Origin: Mucilaginibacter terrenus
GTDB taxonomy: Bacteria > Bacteroidota > Bacteroidia > Sphingobacteriales > Sphingobacteriaceae
DNA: 64,000 nucleotides
Direction: 5' to 3'
Assembly (NCBI RefSeq): GCF_003432065.1
Contig: NZ_QWDE01000001.1
Coordinates: 1,488,001-1,552,000, forward strand
Shown here: positions 54,880-62,985 of the stretch, one piece after another
Layout: every line of letters begins with the position of its first letter
Numbering within the stretch: the stretch's first letter is position 1
The notes under the pieces: generated by a model
What the model was told of the DNA's origin: nothing
What the model saw: the letters and a program-made list of their open reading frames with translations, nothing else
The model's database searches: none
Position numbers and translations under genes: made by a program

Positions 54880-54925
54880 AAGTGTATCACGTGTAACACG
54901 TATGCGTGTTACACGTGATACACTT
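54880..54925. repeat. perfect 21-bp inverted repeat with 4-base loop
   Basis: 54880-54900 is the exact reverse complement of 54905-54925; loop TATG. The arms contain GTGTATCACG and TGTAACACG, no T-run after. It begins 5 bp after the GH2 stop codon. Could act as terminator-like or RNA-stabilising hairpin, operator, or remnant of a small mobile repeat. Confidence 0.8.
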
Positions 54926-54977
54926 AAATCTGTCCGGTTTTAACAAAGACATTAGCTATCAAATACTTACGAATTTT

Positions 54978-54993
54978 ACATGTTTAAACATGT
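54978..54993. repeat. 16-bp palindrome ACATGTTTAAACATGT
   Basis: A perfect palindrome with no spacer, in the intergenic stretch after GH2. Possible dimeric operator; flanking genes are convergent, which makes promoter regulation unlikely. Confidence 0.4.
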
Positions 54994-55151
54994 TACGCTT
55001 TTTATAAGCATGATACACTTTTAGTGCCGTGTTACAGTTTTAAAATGAGCTTTTAGGTGGATGTTGCCGACAGTGCGACAATTGTTAAAAACTGCTTTGT
55101 ACCAATTTTGGGGAGTAGTCGTTTACTATAAGTCGGAAGATTTTGATGGCG

Positions 55152-55868
55152 TCAGTCAAGCAACGACAGCTTTTCTGCCCAGCTTAGGCCCTTAGCCAGG
55201 TCATCTCTGCTAAATTCAATATGTATAACCTTCCGTGGTTTGTTGTTGGTGGTTCTTCCCGATGCATGCATCAATAACGGACGCATTACCATAACTCCGC
55301 CAGATTTCACATCACATACAATAGCAGATTCCGTTGTCGAGTCTATTTGATCGGGCCGGTAAATACCTTTTCTATGCGAACCAGGGATAACTTTTAATGC
55401 ACCGTTCCCCGCATCAGCATCATCCAGATGAATGCGTATTGTGAAATTGCTTTCCAGTATACTTAACGGGGGCTGTACTGCAAATTGCCCTTGTTTAACT
55501 GTCCATGGGCCATATCCTTCCGCAGTTAGTTTATCTTTAACAGATATAGTAAGGTCCTGGTGCCAGGCAACAAACCAATTTGAGGCTACGGGTTTATCAA
55601 AATATATCGACTTTACCACAAAGAAATCACTGCCAAAAAGTTTTCTAACCAGCAATTTTAGCTTATCTGTTAATACAAGATTAGTTGCGGCGGGTACTTC
55701 CTTTAAAAACTGCCTTATGGCGAACAGATCGTCCGTTTTCCGGAAAGTATTTCTTGAGGTATCTGCTTCCTGGATTGCAAGCTGAATGGCGGCTATCTCT
55801 GCATCACTATATACACCGTCAACAACAACGTAACCGTTTTCAGCTATAAGTTGCTTTTGATGCTCCAC
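55152..55868 (-). CDS. PhyH-like Fe(II)/2-oxoglutarate dioxygenase
   Basis: 238 residues from GTG 55868 (MEHQKQLIAENGYVVVDG). Double-stranded beta-helix fold with the HxD pair in WFVAWHQDLTISV (about 98-100), distal His in LLMHASGRTTNNKPR and the Arg behind it that holds 2-oxoglutarate. LDDADAGNGALKVIPGSHRKG is the family block. Substrate unknown. 15 bp from the CcmF gene upstream, so possibly co-transcribed. Confidence 0.9.
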   Translation of the reverse strand: MEHQKQLIAENGYVVVDGVYSDAEIAAIQLAIQEADTSRNTFRKTDDLFAIRQFLKEVPAATNLVLTDKLKLLVRKLFGSDFFVVKSIYFDKPVASNWFVAWHQDLTISVKDKLTAEGYGPWTVKQGQFAVQPPLSILESNFTIRIHLDDADAGNGALKVIPGSHRKGIYRPDQIDSTTESAIVCDVKSGGVMVMRPLLMHASGRTTNNKPRKVIHIEFSRDDLAKGLSWAEKLSLLD

Positions 55869-55883
55869 AAGTTTTTGACGCTC

Positions 55884-58415
55884 TTATTTTAAGCTCACCG
55901 GCTGTCTTTTACCTACGCCCTTTGTGGCACCTTGCTTTACAGCTACAGGAACTACCTTCATCTCATTTTTCCTGCGGAAGATAGAGAGTATAAAACCAAT
56001 TACCATGATGATGCTGCCACCCCAAAAGAAGTTGATGTAAGGGAATGTTATGGCCCGCATTACAATATATTTTTTGGCGCTTTCTTTCTGCTGCAGAACG
56101 GTTATCTCCACCTTGTTCTTTTCAGGTATTATCTTGGAGAAACGCAGCTTAAGCCCGGCATCTGCAACCTTTTTAGAAAAGTCGTAAACACCGCCATCTT
56201 TTATCAGGTAAATAGGTTCGGCAGTGTAGGTTTTGCCGTGGCTTACTATTTCCAGCTGGGCGCCAACAGATATATCGTTATCCTTTAGTGGGATATTTTG
56301 AACCTTTACACCTTTGTTCAGCTTCTTTAATACCATAAAGCCTTCGCGGAAGTTGATGGTATCACCAATTGCAACCTCGTGTGGTATTGGCGCATCATAG
56401 CTCTTTTCATCATCTTCGTCTGCCTGTGTACCGTCTTTTTCAGCCCCCGGTTCTTCAGACTCGCTGATAGAATTGGTCATGGTGATATGTGTATACAGGT
56501 CATGAAAAAGGTAGTGTTTAGTATCCGGCGAAGAAGCCAGCGAACCTTTGTTTACCTGCACTTTTGGCCACAATGTAAAGTCTTCGGCTACCTTACCGGC
56601 AGCATCTACCTTTTTGTAGTTTACCTTGTAAAAGTGCTCCGGTGCGGAAATGGAATCGCCTAAATAGGTCACCATATAATCGCCCATTTTCAATGGTTGG
56701 TTGCGGTATACCAGTATATTCTCACGTGGGTTGTTTTCTTTGGCAAAATCTGCCGTAAAGCCCTCGCCTGTGTTGTTTATAGAAATAACATCACTAGTAC
56801 CGGCGGCTATCAAAGCGCCTACCAGCATCAATGCAAAGCCAATATGCGCAACCGCGGCACCGGCCAGTTTAATTTTTCCTTTAAAGGCATCTGCCAGCAT
56901 TTTACCGTTCGCGGTAACCGAGTAAACAGAACCCCACATTGCCAGTATGTACACAAAGTGCATTTTGTTCACACCTGTTGCAAAAGCAATTAATGCGGTA
57001 ACCACCGCGGCAAAAAACAGGTAAACACCGGTTGTTATTGCAAAACGGCGCACATCTGTACGCTTATACTTCAGGAATTGTGCAACGGCTGTAAGTATGG
57101 TGATAAGTACCACAAATGATGACTGCACAACATTGTAGTGCTTCATGCGTGCGGCATCTGCCGGCGGCGCTATATTGAGGTGGAAAATAGCGTTCCAAAC
57201 GGGTACGGATGTTACAACAATAAGGTGAAAGCAGGATAGCCCAAGGAACACCGAACCAACAAACATCCAGAACTCGCGTGAATAGGTCTCTTCGTCCTTT
57301 TTAGTTATCGGCATGGTTTTAAAATGCTTTACCAACAGGTAAACCATAATAGCCAGGAAAATAACCACACCCGTTACCAGCTGCCAAAACATGCCCAGGT
57401 CTGTAAAAGAGTGTACCGATGTTTCGCCAAGTATACCGCTGCGGTTAAGGAATGATGAATACCAAACCAGCACAAAGCTTATCATAGTAAGCATGGTTGC
57501 GGTGAAGTATGAGTGGCCTGTATTTTTGTAAACAACAAGCACGTGTACCGCACCAACTAAGGTAAGCCATGGGAAAATAGATGCATTCTCTACCGGGTCC
57601 CAGGCCCAAAAACCGCCAAAGTTAAGCGACTCATATGCCCAAAACGAACCCATAACAACGCCGGTACCCAGTATCATGCAACCAAACAGCGCATAAGGTA
57701 TAGCGGGTGCTATCCACTCCTGGTATCTCTTTTGCCACAAACCGGCAACAGAGTAAGCAAACGGCACTACTATAGAGGCAAAGCCCAGGAACAACGTCGG
57801 CGGGTGAATGATCATCCAATAGTTCTGCAACGAGGGTACCATCCCCTGCCCGTCTTTTATGAAAGAGAGGTAGTCTGGCCTGGAGAAAATAGGGCCCTCC
57901 ATCGAGTCGCGCAACAGCAGGAATGGAGAACTACCCAGCTTCATGCCAAATATCTCAACACCCAATACCATAGAAGCTAAAACCACTTGCGACAGTGCAA
58001 CAACCGTCATCACGGGGCGTTCCCATGTACCGGCCTTAAAAATCAGGAACAAGCCTAATAGAGCCTCCCAGAACAACCATAGCAAAAAGCCACCCTCCTG
58101 CCCATTCCAGAATGCCGATATGATGTAGCGTGTAGGCAACGAGCGCGATGTATACGCCCAAACGTAATGGTACTCGAAGTAATGGTTGTAGATGATGTTG
58201 AACAAGCAAACACCTATCCCAATGATAGACAATACATTGGCATAAAAGGCCCAGCGGCCAATATTTTGCCAGCTGCTGTCGGCTTTCCCGGCATCGTCTG
58301 TAGTAGAGAAGTAATAACTAAGGAACGAAAGCAGGGCCGATCCGAACGATAAAATGATGAAGAACTGCCCTATCTGCCCTTGTAAAAGGTGCTCGCCTTT
58401 AAATGCTATATCCAT
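55884..58415 (-). CDS. ccmF: cytochrome c maturation protein CcmF (heme lyase subunit)
   Basis: 843 residues, membrane protein. About 14-15 helices; FGGFWAWDPVENASIFPWL is the tryptophan-rich WWD heme-handling motif of CcmF/CcsA, with His-containing loops (VHVLVVYKNTGHSYFT). A periplasmic domain lies near 570-790 (MGDYMVTYLGDSISAPEHFY). Attaches heme to apocytochrome c with CcmE as donor. CcmE lies 6 bp upstream; other Ccm genes are not in the window. Confidence 0.95.
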   Translation of the reverse strand: MDIAFKGEHLLQGQIGQFFIILSFGSALLSFLSYYFSTTDDAGKADSSWQNIGRWAFYANVLSIIGIGVCLFNIIYNHYFEYHYVWAYTSRSLPTRYIISAFWNGQEGGFLLWLFWEALLGLFLIFKAGTWERPVMTVVALSQVVLASMVLGVEIFGMKLGSSPFLLLRDSMEGPIFSRPDYLSFIKDGQGMVPSLQNYWMIIHPPTLFLGFASIVVPFAYSVAGLWQKRYQEWIAPAIPYALFGCMILGTGVVMGSFWAYESLNFGGFWAWDPVENASIFPWLTLVGAVHVLVVYKNTGHSYFTATMLTMISFVLVWYSSFLNRSGILGETSVHSFTDLGMFWQLVTGVVIFLAIMVYLLVKHFKTMPITKKDEETYSREFWMFVGSVFLGLSCFHLIVVTSVPVWNAIFHLNIAPPADAARMKHYNVVQSSFVVLITILTAVAQFLKYKRTDVRRFAITTGVYLFFAAVVTALIAFATGVNKMHFVYILAMWGSVYSVTANGKMLADAFKGKIKLAGAAVAHIGFALMLVGALIAAGTSDVISINNTGEGFTADFAKENNPRENILVYRNQPLKMGDYMVTYLGDSISAPEHFYKVNYKKVDAAGKVAEDFTLWPKVQVNKGSLASSPDTKHYLFHDLYTHITMTNSISESEEPGAEKDGTQADEDDEKSYDAPIPHEVAIGDTINFREGFMVLKKLNKGVKVQNIPLKDNDISVGAQLEIVSHGKTYTAEPIYLIKDGGVYDFSKKVADAGLKLRFSKIIPEKNKVEITVLQQKESAKKYIVMRAITFPYINFFWGGSIIMVIGFILSIFRRKNEMKVVPVAVKQGATKGVGKRQPVSLK

Positions 58416-58421
58416 TAAATT

Positions 58422-58835
58422 TTATAAACTGGCCTGTTTATTGGCCTTATATTCCTGTGTTTCTAACTTATCCTGCGTGTATTTAGAGGGGCATTTCATC
58501 AGGATATGTGATGCGTGAAACTCGTTACCAATCATTTTACCGGTAAGCACAATCTGTTCAGACCGTTCAAAGTCTTCGGGCTTGGTTCCGGTAAAAATCA
58601 CCTTGCACTCCGCACCCTTATTATCTTTCATATAAAACGAAAAATAATTGGCATCCTTGGTAGGATCGTAAAACAAATCTTTTTGTTTATTTAGCTTGCC
58701 TACCACGTGCAATTCGCTTGTAGTTTGGCGTGCATCTTTAAAGGACCCGTAAGTACTTGTATTTGAATAGGTACTGATGATAACAGCAATTGCTACAGCA
58801 ATAACAACAATACCGAGTATAGCGCTTTTCTTCAT
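58422..58835 (-). CDS. ccmE: cytochrome c maturation heme chaperone CcmE
   Basis: 137 residues from ATG 58835 (MKKSAILGIVVIAVAIAVII). An earlier in-frame start would be inside the promoter. One N-terminal membrane helix, then the OB-like periplasmic domain (TTSELHVVGKLNKQKDLFYD, IVLTGKMIGNEFHASHILMK); the heme-binding His is in HASHILMKCPSKY. Bacteroidota version, shorter than proteobacterial CcmE. Co-transcribed with ccmF. Confidence 0.93.
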   Translation of the reverse strand: MKKSAILGIVVIAVAIAVIISTYSNTSTYGSFKDARQTTSELHVVGKLNKQKDLFYDPTKDANYFSFYMKDNKGAECKVIFTGTKPEDFERSEQIVLTGKMIGNEFHASHILMKCPSKYTQDKLETQEYKANKQASL

Positions 58836-58863
58836 TAACTTATGCCTGTTTAAATCCGGTTTG

Positions 58864-58871
58864 CAAAAATA
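58864..58871 (-). promoter_or_regulatory. -7 promoter box of ccmEF
   Basis: On the minus strand this reads TATTTTTG, which fits TAnnTTTG, 28 bp before the ccmE ATG. No clear -33 TTTG. Confidence 0.5.
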
Positions 58872-59183
58872 CAAAACGCAAAGCGAATAATGTTTATTAC
58901 AAGGGATATGTGCTATTTAGAATTGTTATAAATAATTGCCAGGCCTGGAGGTTAAGAAACTCTGCACAAGTAGCGCAAAGCGCGAATTTAGTTACGATTA
59001 GCAACTTTCACCATCTCCTATTGGAGCACCCCTGCCAACGATGCTGTGTAGTAAGAGTCACCTATTTATAGCAATTGGGTGCCGTAATGGGTGATTTGAT
59101 ATCTTTCTTACTTTTTGCAAACGTTTAAAAATCACTTGAGGTTTCCACCATCTAAGGTCCGTTAGGTGCTGCAGTCCTCAGGT
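58872..59183. other. 312-bp non-coding stretch
   Basis: No gene, RNA, repeat or terminator recognised. The octamer CACCATCT occurs twice (about 59010 and 59146), which is not enough to claim a repeat family. Confidence 0.5.
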
Positions 59184-59423
59184 TTAAGCATTAAAATTAT
59201 ACATGTCGCAATGGTCTTCATACCAGCCATTAACAAATTGCTCCAGCCCCTCAAGATAATTTTCAATAGCTTGCTTTCCCTTTACAATTTCTTCATCGTC
59301 AACTAAAGTTGAGACGTCAATTTGATCCTGCACAACAAATTCGTGTTTAACAATAAGCTGTTCTAATCGATCTTTCCAGGCAACAATATCATTATCATTG
59401 CTCTGATGATATATAGTTATCAT
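59184..59423 (-). CDS. small hypothetical protein
   Basis: 79 residues. N-terminal strand MITIYHQSND, then helical, very acidic (QIDVSTLVDDEEIVKGKQA, CDMYNF). Starts 1 bp after the oxidase-like gene, so co-translated. No domain recognised. Confidence 0.72.
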   Translation of the reverse strand: MITIYHQSNDNDIVAWKDRLEQLIVKHEFVVQDQIDVSTLVDDEEIVKGKQAIENYLEGLEQFVNGWYEDHCDMYNFNA

Positions 59424-59424
59424 G

Positions 59425-60048
59425 TTAATCTTTTTGATAGTTTTTTAATTCGAATTCCAGCTTTTTGTTTTTAGCCTCGAGCTGAGCTATATATTGCCGT
59501 TGCGGCTCAAATGCATGTTCTATTTCTTCTGTGGTGTATCTCGGCGTAATATGTTGAGGACAATTCCAATCATAAGCCGCAACGTCTAAAATTATTATGC
59601 GCTCAGCATGGTGCTTGTAATTAGATACATCTACCCTGGAGAACAATTTTGGATCTTCGTCAGGCAACACGATCTTAGCGGTGGCGTAAAGTTTTAATCT
59701 CGCCTTATGAGCATACGAGACCATAATTAATGAAACCTTAGCGTTGGTTTCTAAATTTCCAACGGTTATATACTGCTTGTTGCCCGAGAAATCAACAAAA
59801 GCCACGGTATGGTCATCCAGCACCTTAACAAAACCCTTCGGGCCTCCCCTATGCTGGATATACGGAAATCCGCTTTCACCAATACTAGCCATATAAAAAT
59901 GGTCCTGATCAGCAATAAAGTCAATTTCATTTTCTGTCAGGCCATCAACAACCTGGAATTTCTCCCGCCTGTCATAAGCTTGACGGCTTCCAAATTGGTG
60001 CTGTAATTCCTTTACTGCATCAGAAAACGCGATCTTACTGTAATTCAT
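59425..60048 (-). CDS. pyridoxamine 5'-phosphate oxidase-like flavin protein
   Basis: 207 residues. Split-barrel FMN-binding fold: LTENEIDFIADQDHFYMASI, PYIQHRGGPKGFVKVLDDHT, YITVGNLETNAKVSLIMVSY, RLKLYATAKIV. Many such proteins bind FMN, F420 or heme and are not true PdxH; the PLP-binding residues cannot be confirmed. A -7 box lies at 60071-60078. Followed after 1 bp by the small acidic protein. Confidence 0.87.
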   Translation of the reverse strand: MNYSKIAFSDAVKELQHQFGSRQAYDRREKFQVVDGLTENEIDFIADQDHFYMASIGESGFPYIQHRGGPKGFVKVLDDHTVAFVDFSGNKQYITVGNLETNAKVSLIMVSYAHKARLKLYATAKIVLPDEDPKLFSRVDVSNYKHHAERIIILDVAAYDWNCPQHITPRYTTEEIEHAFEPQRQYIAQLEAKNKKLEFELKNYQKD

Positions 60049-60070
60049 GTTTACCCCCTGCTTTATATAT

Positions 60071-60078
60071 CAAATATA
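60071..60078 (-). promoter_or_regulatory. -7 promoter box of the oxidase-like operon
   Basis: Reads TATATTTG on the minus strand, matching TAnnTTTG, 22 bp before the ATG at 60048. Confidence 0.55.
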
Positions 60079-60239
60079 CACAAGGGTATTCCAATGAACA
60101 TGGACAAAAGCGGGGAATGCTTGTACTAATCAGGCAAGGCATTATAAAGATCAGCTAAATAAGGCTTTTTGACATGTAATCACCAAGCCTGCAGTTTTGC
60201 TCCAGTAAACACACTAAAGTAATTGTGTGCAAACGCTGC

Positions 60240-61634
60240 TCAAAAGGTATTTGAAAGCCACTTGAGGTACTGTATAGCCTTTATTCTTTTTGTATAATAG
60301 TCATTTAACTTCTCCTGGGTATCCAGCACCTTTTGTTCGCGTGAGTTTACGAGGAACAACGAACTCTCCCCTAAACGGAATTTGTATTCTTCCCCATTCA
60401 GCAATGCGCGGTTATTTTTCTGCAATTGCGTATTCAGGCTGATTTGCCTGTCTAGGTTATAATAATCGTTCCTGTAGTTATTCCATTTTACCGCTACCTG
60501 ATTTTGTTTATCAAGTAACATGAATCGTGTCTCCTGAAGTTTTATCTTGCTTAAACTATAAGCTGCCCGTTGCTTGGTAAAAGTAAGCGGCATGGCTATG
60601 GTAAATCCAATTTTTTGATTACTGGAAAACCAATCGCTATTAAAATTCTGGAAGATATTTCGCCCTGTGTTCAGGATGCCCAGGTTAAGGTTTAACGTTG
60701 GCTTTACCTCTTCCAGCTTAAGCCGCCGTTCTATCTCCAGCTGATCGAGCTTTAACCCATAAAGTTTCACATCCGGATTCTGGCTAACAATAGCTTGTGC
60801 CTCTTTTTGCAACAAACTATCAGGCGGCCTTACTTGCAATAGCAGGGTATCCGGCCTGAGGCGTACATTGGCCAAATCTACAGGTGTAAGATTTTGCTGC
60901 CACATAAAACTGCTCAACTCGTTGGTACGGTTGGTAAGCAGCACCTGGTATTCGTTAAGCTTTTGTTGACGACTTTGCAGCAGTGTTAATGCTTCTATTG
61001 TATCAATAGCTGGCTTATCGCCATTTTTATACAGTAAGCGTGTTCCGTTTAAACGAACTTCGGCCAATTTTACCGCATCTTCATAAACCCTGGTATTCAG
61101 GTACGTGTTAAGCCACTCTGCATAGGCGTTGGTGGCTGATATAAACAGATCGTTCATCATCTGTTGCTGTTCGTTAGCTGCTACCGTTGCGTAAATACCG
61201 GCCTGCTTTAAGGCTGCCCGGCGCTCATCAATAAACAGTCCCTTGCCAAGCGGCACATTCAGGCCAAAATAACCTAAACCATCTTTGGGAGTTTTATTCT
61301 CCGGATTTACAAAATCGCCGGTAACTTTAGAGTAGCTCCCTTTTAAATCGACACCGTACCAGAGCGGCACCTTTACTTCGGGTGTTAAATAATCATAATA
61401 GGTTTTACCGCCGAATATTTTACGGTCGCCGTCTACTTCCAATTTTGGATCAAAGCCGCCCAGGGCCTGGCGTTTGGTCAGCCTTGCCTTTTCTGTATTC
61501 AATTGTGCTTGTAAGGCCAGCGGATGGTATTGTTTAACAATGGCCAGGTATTCGTCCAGGGTAAGCAGCTTTTCTTGTGCCAGGGAACCGAAGATGTGAA
61601 GGCAAAGCAACGCCGTTATAATTAGTCGCTTCAT
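60240..61634 (-). CDS. TolC-family outer-membrane efflux protein
   Basis: 464 residues. Signal peptide (MKRLIITALLCLHIFGSLA, cut before QEK). Long helices typical of the periplasmic TolC barrel (EKARLTKRQALGGFDPKLEV, LQSRQQKLNEYQVLLTN, LQETRFMLLDKQNQVAVK) occur in two repeats. Third gene of the export operon: its ATG overlaps the HlyD gene's stop by 4 bp. Forms the outer-membrane exit duct. Confidence 0.93.
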   Translation of the reverse strand: MKRLIITALLCLHIFGSLAQEKLLTLDEYLAIVKQYHPLALQAQLNTEKARLTKRQALGGFDPKLEVDGDRKIFGGKTYYDYLTPEVKVPLWYGVDLKGSYSKVTGDFVNPENKTPKDGLGYFGLNVPLGKGLFIDERRAALKQAGIYATVAANEQQQMMNDLFISATNAYAEWLNTYLNTRVYEDAVKLAEVRLNGTRLLYKNGDKPAIDTIEALTLLQSRQQKLNEYQVLLTNRTNELSSFMWQQNLTPVDLANVRLRPDTLLLQVRPPDSLLQKEAQAIVSQNPDVKLYGLKLDQLEIERRLKLEEVKPTLNLNLGILNTGRNIFQNFNSDWFSSNQKIGFTIAMPLTFTKQRAAYSLSKIKLQETRFMLLDKQNQVAVKWNNYRNDYYNLDRQISLNTQLQKNNRALLNGEEYKFRLGESSLFLVNSREQKVLDTQEKLNDYYTKRIKAIQYLKWLSNTF

Positions 61635-62983
61635 TTTTTCTTCGTCTTTGATTCAGCGTTATCACCAGCCGCTGGCTTGTAAAAGTCTGCCGGGAACCCG
61701 TTTATTTTCCGCCATAACTCGTACCATATAGGCACATTGTTTAGCAGTGCAATAGCCTGGCAGCCGGTACCATAACGTACATTTGCAGGCCAGGCCTTTG
61801 TAGTTTCATCTGGCTTTACCCAAACCTTAAATTTACCCATAGCATCAATGCTGTTATCTACGGCCACAACACGCCCGCTAAAGAGGCCGTAAGATGCTTG
61901 CGGCCATCCGGAAAATACAATTGCCGGGAAGCCGTCGAACTGGATGCGCACCAGTTGACCTGCATGTACCAGCGGCAAGTCATTAGGATCGACACTTATT
62001 TCTACTGCTTTACTAAATGTTGTAGGTACAATAGTTAAAAGCTTTTCACCGTCTTTTAATATCTCACCTATACCCGCCTTTATGCTGCGTAAAACCTGCC
62101 CGCTTTGTGGCGCAAGAATATAGTGGAAACCTTGCCGGGTACGGTAATTAGTAAGCTGATTGCGCAACTTGGCGGCTTCGCCTGTACCGGTGGCAGCCTG
62201 AGACAGCGCGGCAAACCGTTCGCCATTGGTTTTGGACAACTTTTCGGTATAATCCTGTTCTACCGACGATAGCTCCAGGCGAATGTTAAGCAGCTCATTT
62301 TTACTGTTATAGTATTTATTCTCGCTGCTGATTTTTTTCGCCAGTGCATCCTGGTAATATTGCTGTCGCTGCTCCAGCTCGGTTAGTGACTTTAACCCGG
62401 CAGTGTAGAGCTCTTTTTGCCGTTTTAACTGCGCATCTGCTATAGTAAACTGGTTATTAGCCGCCAGCATGCTAATGCTGTCAGACTGTACCTGCAAGTT
62501 GTACTGCTTTAATTTATTATTCAACTGCGCTAACTTTAACTGTAAAGCTTGCCCTAATGCCGCTAGCTGTTTGTCGGCTGTTAACACTTTACTTTGATAA
62601 AATCCAGCCGCTTCGTTTTTAGCCTTTAGCTGCTCTGCAGTACGGTCGGTTAACTCAGGGTCCAGGTAGTCATCTTTAACTTCGGTTATTTGTGCCAGCG
62701 TATCACCCCGCTTAACAAAACTGCCGTCCTTAACGTACCACTTAACTATACGGCCCGGTATAATGCTATTGACCTCTTGTGGCCTTTGTTGCGGGTCAAG
62801 CGCCGAAACTTCCCCTTTTGATTGTATGTTTTGTGTCCATGGCAGAAACAAGATAACCAATACCAAAATGATGAAAGCGGCAAGCCATTTTATTTTGTTT
62901 TGGCTATGATTGTTCTGCATAGCCATCTGAAAGGACCTATAACCCGAAATGGATTCTACGTTGATATTCTTTTCTAAAAACAT
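61631..62983 (-). CDS. HlyD-family membrane-fusion protein
   Basis: 450 residues. Short cytosolic start, one membrane helix (about 32-53, IKWLAAFIILVLVILFLPW), biotinyl-lipoyl-like part (IIPGRIVKWYVKDGSFVKRGD), a long coiled coil (about 115-270, including TAGLKSLTELEQRQQYYQ) and the second lipoyl half with ILAPQSGQVLRSIKAG. Joins the ABC transporter to TolC. Starts 2 bp after the ABC gene and overlaps TolC gene. Confidence 0.94.
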   Translation of the reverse strand: MFLEKNINVESISGYRSFQMAMQNNHSQNKIKWLAAFIILVLVILFLPWTQNIQSKGEVSALDPQQRPQEVNSIIPGRIVKWYVKDGSFVKRGDTLAQITEVKDDYLDPELTDRTAEQLKAKNEAAGFYQSKVLTADKQLAALGQALQLKLAQLNNKLKQYNLQVQSDSISMLAANNQFTIADAQLKRQKELYTAGLKSLTELEQRQQYYQDALAKKISSENKYYNSKNELLNIRLELSSVEQDYTEKLSKTNGERFAALSQAATGTGEAAKLRNQLTNYRTRQGFHYILAPQSGQVLRSIKAGIGEILKDGEKLLTIVPTTFSKAVEISVDPNDLPLVHAGQLVRIQFDGFPAIVFSGWPQASYGLFSGRVVAVDNSIDAMGKFKVWVKPDETTKAWPANVRYGTGCQAIALLNNVPIWYELWRKINGFPADFYKPAAGDNAESKTKKK

Positions 62984-62985
62984 AA

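Larger units (their letters stand above)
54876..55151. other. 276-bp non-coding stretch full of related repeat words
   Basis: No gene. It holds the 21-bp inverted repeat (54880-54925), a 16-bp palindrome (54978-54993) and a second scattered set of the same words (TGATACACTT near 55011-55020, GTGTTACA near 55030-55037). Between the stop of GH2 and the 3' end of the convergent PhyH-like gene. Confidence 0.6.
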
